Assembly: GCF_018143015.1 (NCBI RefSeq) | Contig: NC_054746.1 | Location: forward strand, 30,779,129 to 30,843,128 | DNA length: 64,000 nucleotides | Source of the DNA: Lytechinus variegatus | Lineage: Eukaryota; Echinodermata; Echinoidea; Temnopleuroida; Toxopneustidae | Direction: 5' to 3' | Shown here: positions 59,409-64,000 of the stretch, one piece after another | Layout: each line of letters starts with the position of its first letter | Numbering within the stretch: the first letter of the stretch is position 1 | Made by a program: the position numbers and the translations under genes | Notes under the pieces: model-generated | The model's database searches: none | What the model saw: the letters and a program-made list of their open reading frames with translations, nothing else | Told to the model about the DNA's origin: nothing

Positions 59409-59961
59409 AATATCAAACACAACAAATAACTGTAAATACAAAGAAGACAGAAATTGACAGTCTTAAACTTACCTGGAACGCTCACAATATATTTAACAGC
59501 GAACATATGAACAATGACGTCTACGAAACAATTAACCGCGGACAATAAACAAAGAACAATCGCGAGAAAAAAAAAAGTTTCAAGGACTGTAAGATAATTT
59601 TTTAGTGTTTATTGTCCAAGTTGATTTTGGATATGTTTTTTCCTTTAACTGCGATAGTTGATGCATATTGTGTTTTATGTTTTCCATGTTTATGTTGATG
59701 TAAACAGTTGAGTCGATTTGTATGTGGACATGCAAGCAATCGCAAAGTTTTAAACAATATTTTTGTTATAGTTAAAAAACAAAACAATAAAAAGAAAAGG
59801 AAGAGAAGGAAGAAAGGATAGATGAGAAAAAAACGATATTGATTTTAAACATCATAGCTACAACTGAACTCCATGTCAGTTAGAAAATTGCGTCAAGTAC
59901 ATGCAGTATTTTTATACACTGATTTTCTGGAAAAGAATTCATTTGCATCATTCTTTCATAT
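59409..59961 (+). other. Retrotransposon 3' non-coding region
   Basis: AT-rich sequence between the gag-pol stop and the polypurine tract. No envelope-like or accessory frame is seen. Confidence 0.7.
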
Positions 59962-59972
59962 GAAAAGGGGGA
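59962..59972 (+). promoter_or_regulatory. Polypurine tract
   Basis: GAAAAGGGGGA immediately precedes the 3' LTR and is the expected plus-strand primer. Confidence 0.85.
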
Positions 59973-60132
59973 TGTTGGGAATCGTACCAGTTAGCTTGCC
60001 ATAGTTCAGCATACGTGATCGACGCAAATGTATCACGGAGGATTCCATGTATCGACAGCGATGTGGACGACATCGCCATCATGATTATACTTGAATAAAG
60101 GCAACAGCCATCCAGATACATAACTTGAAACA
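59973..60132 (+). repeat. 3' LTR
   Basis: 160 bp, same sequence as the 5' LTR (54881-55040), followed by the ACCCG target duplication at 60133-60137. Confidence 0.95.
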
Positions 60133-60275
60133 ACCCGTGTTAAGAAACTGGGACTCCACTCACGCGCATTTGGGCCGCCCTAGCTTAGAACTAAGCTTTC
60201 TTTCCGTAAAAAAAATTATTCTTATGATTAAATAAATATTAATTAATACATGAATACTGTTAAATCGGTACTCAC

Positions 60276-60348
60276 CGGTTCTCTTCTTGAATTTTCTGCC
60301 AATTTCCCACGCTGCTGGCTGCAATTCCGCGGTAAATTTCGTCGCCAT
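60276..60348 (-). CDS. Orphan first-exon candidate of unknown gene
   Basis: On the minus strand an ATG at 60348-60346 opens 24 codons (MATKFTAELQPAAWEIGRKF then KKRT) plus one base and meets a GTGAGT donor at 60275. An in-frame stop lies upstream. The stretch is GC-richer and less repetitive than its surroundings. I do not recognise the peptide. The splice phase equals that of DTL exon 1, so it might be an alternative first exon of DTL or belong to an unrelated minus-strand gene. It may also be chance. Confidence 0.35.
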
Positions 60349-60539
60349 AGAGAGCTGTTCATGCAACGTTATTTATAAATGGAGCGCCCTTTACGAGAGT
60401 TGTTAATGCCGCGGAGAAATCGTTAGGCATTTTGGCCTGTGTTCAAGGCGTAGCTGTTCTATTTTTTTTTATAAAATTATGTGTGAGATCAAAATCTCAG
60501 CGAGTAAACACTCTTCCAATATGGAAGAGTGTATACTCG

Positions 60540-60720
60540 CTGTGATATGATCCCGATAGGGAGGCGCAACACCCCCACCCACATGGGCGCAAACCCCAGG
60601 GCCGGGGGACATGTCCCCTCACCCAAAATAGTAGGGGGCACATTATGAAATGTCCCCCTACTATTTTTGGTCATGTCGTTCAAATTCGAAATGTATTTTG
60701 GAAGAGACGATCTTACTTTT
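60540..60720. repeat. Repeat with GTCCCCCTACTATTTT hairpin
   Basis: AAAATAGTAGGGGG at 60625-60638 is inverted near 60653-60667, with a loop of about 14 bases. The neighbouring GGGGACATGTCCCC is itself palindromic. Probably part of a dispersed element of unclear extent. Confidence 0.5.
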
Positions 60721-60995
60721 GGTATGCCCCCTTTTTTTTGCTTGTTTGCTTGTCAAATTTCTTTTGGTCAAGATGACCTTCTTTAGAGGGTGATAAACCT
60801 TCTTTTTTTGTTTGTTTTTTGCTTGTCAAATTTTCCAGCCCCTGGTCCCCCTACCTTTGGGGAGAGATTTCCGCCCTTGCAAGTAGACATATACTCTTGA
60901 TATTGTTTGCGAATCTGCACGGGCGTCGATCGAGGGCTGGGGATGAGGAAAAGCGGTGAGACGAGAAAAAAAATAGAACTTAGAAGGGGAAAGGC

Positions 60996-61187
60996 GACAG
61001 AAAAAAAGTGAACGAAAGAAAAATTAATGGAAAATAAAAGGGAAGAGTAAATAGGGAGAAATGTGATGGGTAAAATAAATTATGGGAAAAGAGGACAGAA
61101 AAAAAGTGAACGAAAGAAAAATTAATGGAAAATAAAAGGGAGGAGAAAATAGGAGAAATGTGATGGGTAAACAAAATTATGGGGAAA
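60996..61187. repeat. 97-bp purine-rich direct duplication
   Basis: GACAGAAAAAAAGTGAACG starts at 60996 and again at 61093. The two units differ by few bases and are more than 80 percent purine on the plus strand. Non-coding. Confidence 0.75.
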
Positions 61188-61199
61188 GATTCTGGACGC

Positions 61200-62361
61200 A
61201 CTATTCATGTTTTATCATGAAAAGGATAAGTTATTTATCCGCGAGCAGACACTTTTTGATATTGTGATCTGAAACTGGATAATGATTTAAATAGAGAACA
61301 ATCTGCGTATCTGAATTAACGTGTGTTTTAGATTTCGACCTAGAATTTGGGTATTCTAAGTAACTTTCTTATCATGAAAATCAATAAAGAGAGCGCAAAG
61401 CGCGAGCTAAAAATATATGATATAACAAAGGGTGAATTTAAGCTCTGTAATGCAAACACTTTGTGGGAAAATTGTGAATTGTGATGGATCACAGTTAAAA
61501 AAGAGCTGATGTATTTTATTTTTATTACTTTGAGTTTTTACATAGGACCGGAACATGCTATGAGGGCATTATGTCATCATATGAAATTGATGACCATCTT
61601 CCTATTTCTCTCGCATGGGAGCGCGAAATGTGTTAATTTTATGGCCTGAAAACTGGACATTTAAAGCACTTTGTAATTATGCATAAGAGGCATTATATAT
61701 CTATCAATGCGAGCAGAAATCGCGAGTCGAAGTTTTTGATAAACTGTCATCAAATTAGTTTGATTTAGAATTAATATTGGGATATACATAACCGACTAAT
61801 CCAAATGCTATAGCGTGCGGCGCTAGCTGATACGTTTTAACAATCTGACCTGAATAGGGAACTTTTTGAGAACTTTATGGAATACAGGAAAATAATACGT
61901 ACCTGAAAATTCAAATTTTGCGAGCGCGCAGCGCAAGCAGAAAATGATAATGTTCAGATGATATCACAGACATTTTTACAGAGCACTTTTTAAAAATCAA
62001 TTTGTAAATGAAACAAAATAATGAAAGTTCAATTTCCCAGCTGAAATATGTTTTGTATAATGACTTCAAAGTTTGATTTTTCAAGCTCCATATTGAGCAA
62101 GATATGCAAATACCCTAAAAGACAATAAGGCGCGAAGCGCGAGCGAAAATTTTTTATCCTAACAAATAGATTTAAAAAAAAATTATTTTCAGAGTCTTCC
62201 CCTAATGTTATTTCATTTAATCATGTTCCTCCTCTTATGTTTGCCTTTCTTCTTTTTTCCTCTCTTTTCCCTTCCTTTTCTTTTTTCCTTTCTTTTTTTT
62301 TCTTTTTTTGCTCCGCCAATAGGGGGGCCCGGGCCCCTCGGCCCCCCTGGATCCGCCTATG
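61200..62361 (-). mobile_element. Truncated copy of the CATAGGCGGATCC GC-core transposon
   Basis: It is inverted relative to 3764-5884. The outer end CCTGGATCCGCCTATG is at 62361. GCGCAAAGCGCGAGC-type cores lie near 61393, 61720, 61920 and 62131. The AT-rich spacers also match (for example the CGACCTAGAATTTGGGTATTC segment near 61338). The other terminus is missing near 61200, where the purine-rich duplication begins. Confidence 0.8.
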
Positions 62362-63660
62362 TTAGCGGTTGTAGGTATAAATCGCGCTCTAACGCTCTAA
62401 AACTGTGTTCTTTATCAAAAAGCTGTCTTTCATATTCATTTTGTTCGCAAAAGAATATAAAGTTAATTTCAATCATTGTATATAGTTATCCTGTTTATGA
62501 TAAAAATACTTAGAAATTGGGTTAGGTTAGGGTTATCAAATTATCAGGGCAGAAAATATATATTTTTTTCTCATTTTGCGCGTCGAGCTGGCACTATTTG
62601 ATCTGTGTTATTATGTTTTTGATGACATTCATTGTATTCACAACAATAATTATTAAACATTGCGCACGCGCCGTGCGCCGCATGAATTATGTAGATCAGG
62701 TGAATAACTTACCGCTACACACGAGCAGTTGCTCTATATATTCTATGTAATATAATATATAGAGCAACTGCCCATTTTTAATGGTCCATAATATACCCAC
62801 TTTCTTCTTTTTTTGGAACGAGTATGAATTTATCTACTGATATACTGAATGTACAATAAAAGTCATTATCATGTATTTCTTGGCATTTCATTTACTTTGT
62901 TTACCATAATTATATCACACAGCTGTTCGCATAGGCCTACGCCGTCACAAATAACAAAACAAAATCTCACTTTTTTTCTTTTTTGGTGGGGGATAGATTT
63001 TCCATACGCATACGTACAATTTTTCAAATTATTTTTTTCTGCTATTTTCATAATAAACTTTAAATGATTTCGCCTTTGCACTATTATTTTTTTAAAGACA
63101 AAATTACATCATCATCATATCATCGTCACCAACTTCATTTTCATCTTTATCACCACTACCACCATCATTATTATCATCATCATCATCATCATCACCGCCA
63201 CCATCACCACCACTATCATCTTCACCAAGATAAATCCTGCTTTTTTTCCTTCCTATTTTCCTCTTTTTAGAGGGCACACCACCACGCCCCCTTACTGGAT
63301 ATCCGCCTCTAACGTTTGTTGTTGTATATAAGTTGGCGGATGCCTCATGAAATGAAATAATATAAAATAAGGAAAGGGAAACTAATTAGAAAAAGGACTG
63401 AGGAGAAGAAAAAAGAAAGCCAAACAAACAAGAAAAAACAATATCAAAATTTTGTTGTAAAGTCTTCTACGTCAGTTTAATAATTATGTTTTCAATGAAA
63501 TGAGAACATAAAAAAATGAAACAAGTAAGATGGGCTATACATCGTAGCAAAGAAATAGAGGGAAGCTCCGAGACAATAAAAAGGGTGAGAAAAAGAAAAG
63601 ACTTTGAAATACTCACAACACGAGCATAATAAAAAAAATTGGAATAAGCAAGGACAAGTA
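62362..63660. other. INTS7 intron 1 / repeats, with (CAT)n microsatellite
   Basis: No exon recognised. A (CAT/CAC)n microsatellite spans about 63106-63222. An inverted repeat around 62732-62772 pairs GAGCAGTTGCTCTATATAT with ATATATAGAGCAACTGCC. Purine-rich sequence fills the rest. Confidence 0.45.
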
Positions 63661-64000
63661 GCTGAGGGACACCCCCCCCCCCCCTCTCTCTCTAGTTATT
63701 TATGTATCAAACTCGCATACACAAGAATTTCTTACTAATCAAAATATTGCGAGCAAAAAGCACGAGCTGACATTTTTTTAAATATTCAAAACTGATAGAG
63801 AGACACATTTTAAACAATTCATGAATCATAATAATTATACAACTAGCTTACCAATCGAATCATTCGATTGCGACAAATGATCTGAGAATTAATGCTTTTA
63901 GGAATTCATTAAATTAAAGCAAAGTATCTCAACATTAAAATAATTAAGGCGGGCGCAAGAAATCAGCTACTACACCGATAATTTTTTTTTTGACATTTGA
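63661..64000. mobile_element. Possible further GC-core element, cut by the window end
   Basis: A CCCCCCC tract near 63672, a degenerate GCGAGCAAAAAGCACGAGCTGA core near 63749 and AATATTCAAAACTGATAGAG-like spacer resemble the inside of 13370-14548. The ends are not visible. Confidence 0.4.

Larger units (their letters stand above)
54881..60132 (+). mobile_element. Ty3/gypsy (Mag/SURL-like) LTR retrotransposon, apparently intact
   Basis: The element is 5252 bp: 5' LTR, primer binding site, 315-bp leader, a single gag-pol frame, a 564-bp 3' region with polypurine tract, and 3' LTR. The target duplication is ACCCG on both sides. Identical LTRs, an uninterrupted 1350-codon frame and complete motifs indicate a very young insertion. 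There is no envelope frame. It lies in INTS7 intron 1, in the same transcriptional direction. Class assignment rests on domain order (integrase after RNase H), two zinc knuckles, the single frame and the lack of a chromodomain. Confidence 0.95.

Noticed and set aside
59948..60133. Peptide encoded in the LTR (minus strand)
   Set aside because: The same frame occurs in both LTRs simply because the LTRs are identical; no start context or domain.

Overview
The window looks like nuclear DNA of a marine invertebrate deuterostome, most likely a sea urchin (an inference). It has AT-rich, intron-rich genes with GT-AG splice sites. Its three recognisable proteins resemble human WDR26, DTL/CDT2 and INTS7. 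The DTL and INTS7 genes sit head to head, as in vertebrates. A Mag/SURL-like Ty3/gypsy element and many short inverted-repeat elements fill the rest. There are no prokaryotic operons, CRISPR arrays or rRNA genes. Gene calls come from splicing exons by eye and comparing with remembered human proteins; no database search was run.

Layout. (1) 1-24837 holds no recognised exon. It is a patchwork of tRNA-like and MITE-like repeats, two long elements with arrays of a GC-rich 19-bp core (3764-5884 and 13370-14548), and two copies of a family whose units carry a nuclear-receptor-type direct repeat (8971-9846, 11155-12262). (2) 24838-34909, plus strand: 11 exons of WDR26, a CTLH E3 ligase subunit, giving 466 codons to a stop. 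The N-terminal LisH exons were not found. (3) 34910-46324: the WDR26 3' region, inverted-repeat elements, a foldback hairpin with 8-bp target duplication, a pair of inverted minisatellite arrays and a third copy of the direct-repeat family. (4) 46325-54003, minus strand: a complete nine-exon DTL gene, 769 aa. (5) 54004-54429: a compact bidirectional promoter with E2F-, CHR- and ETS-like motifs. (6) 54430-54529, plus strand: first coding exon of INTS7. Its first intron runs off the window and contains an apparently intact LTR retrotransposon (54881-60132) with identical 160-bp LTRs and a 5-bp target duplication. (7) 60133-64000: remaining intron sequence, an orphan minus-strand exon candidate and more repeats.

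Biology. DTL is the substrate receptor of CRL4-Cdt2, which destroys CDT1, SET8 and p21 on PCNA-loaded chromatin. INTS7 is an Integrator subunit. The shared promoter suggests cell-cycle (E2F/DREAM-type) control of at least DTL. WDR26 is convergent with DTL and belongs to a different E3 complex.

The strongest leads are the repeat family that spreads arrays of perfect AGGTCAAAGGTCA elements, 12 of them beside or inside DTL; the young retrotransposon in INTS7 intron 1; and the two transposon types with different ends that share one GC-rich internal repeat core.
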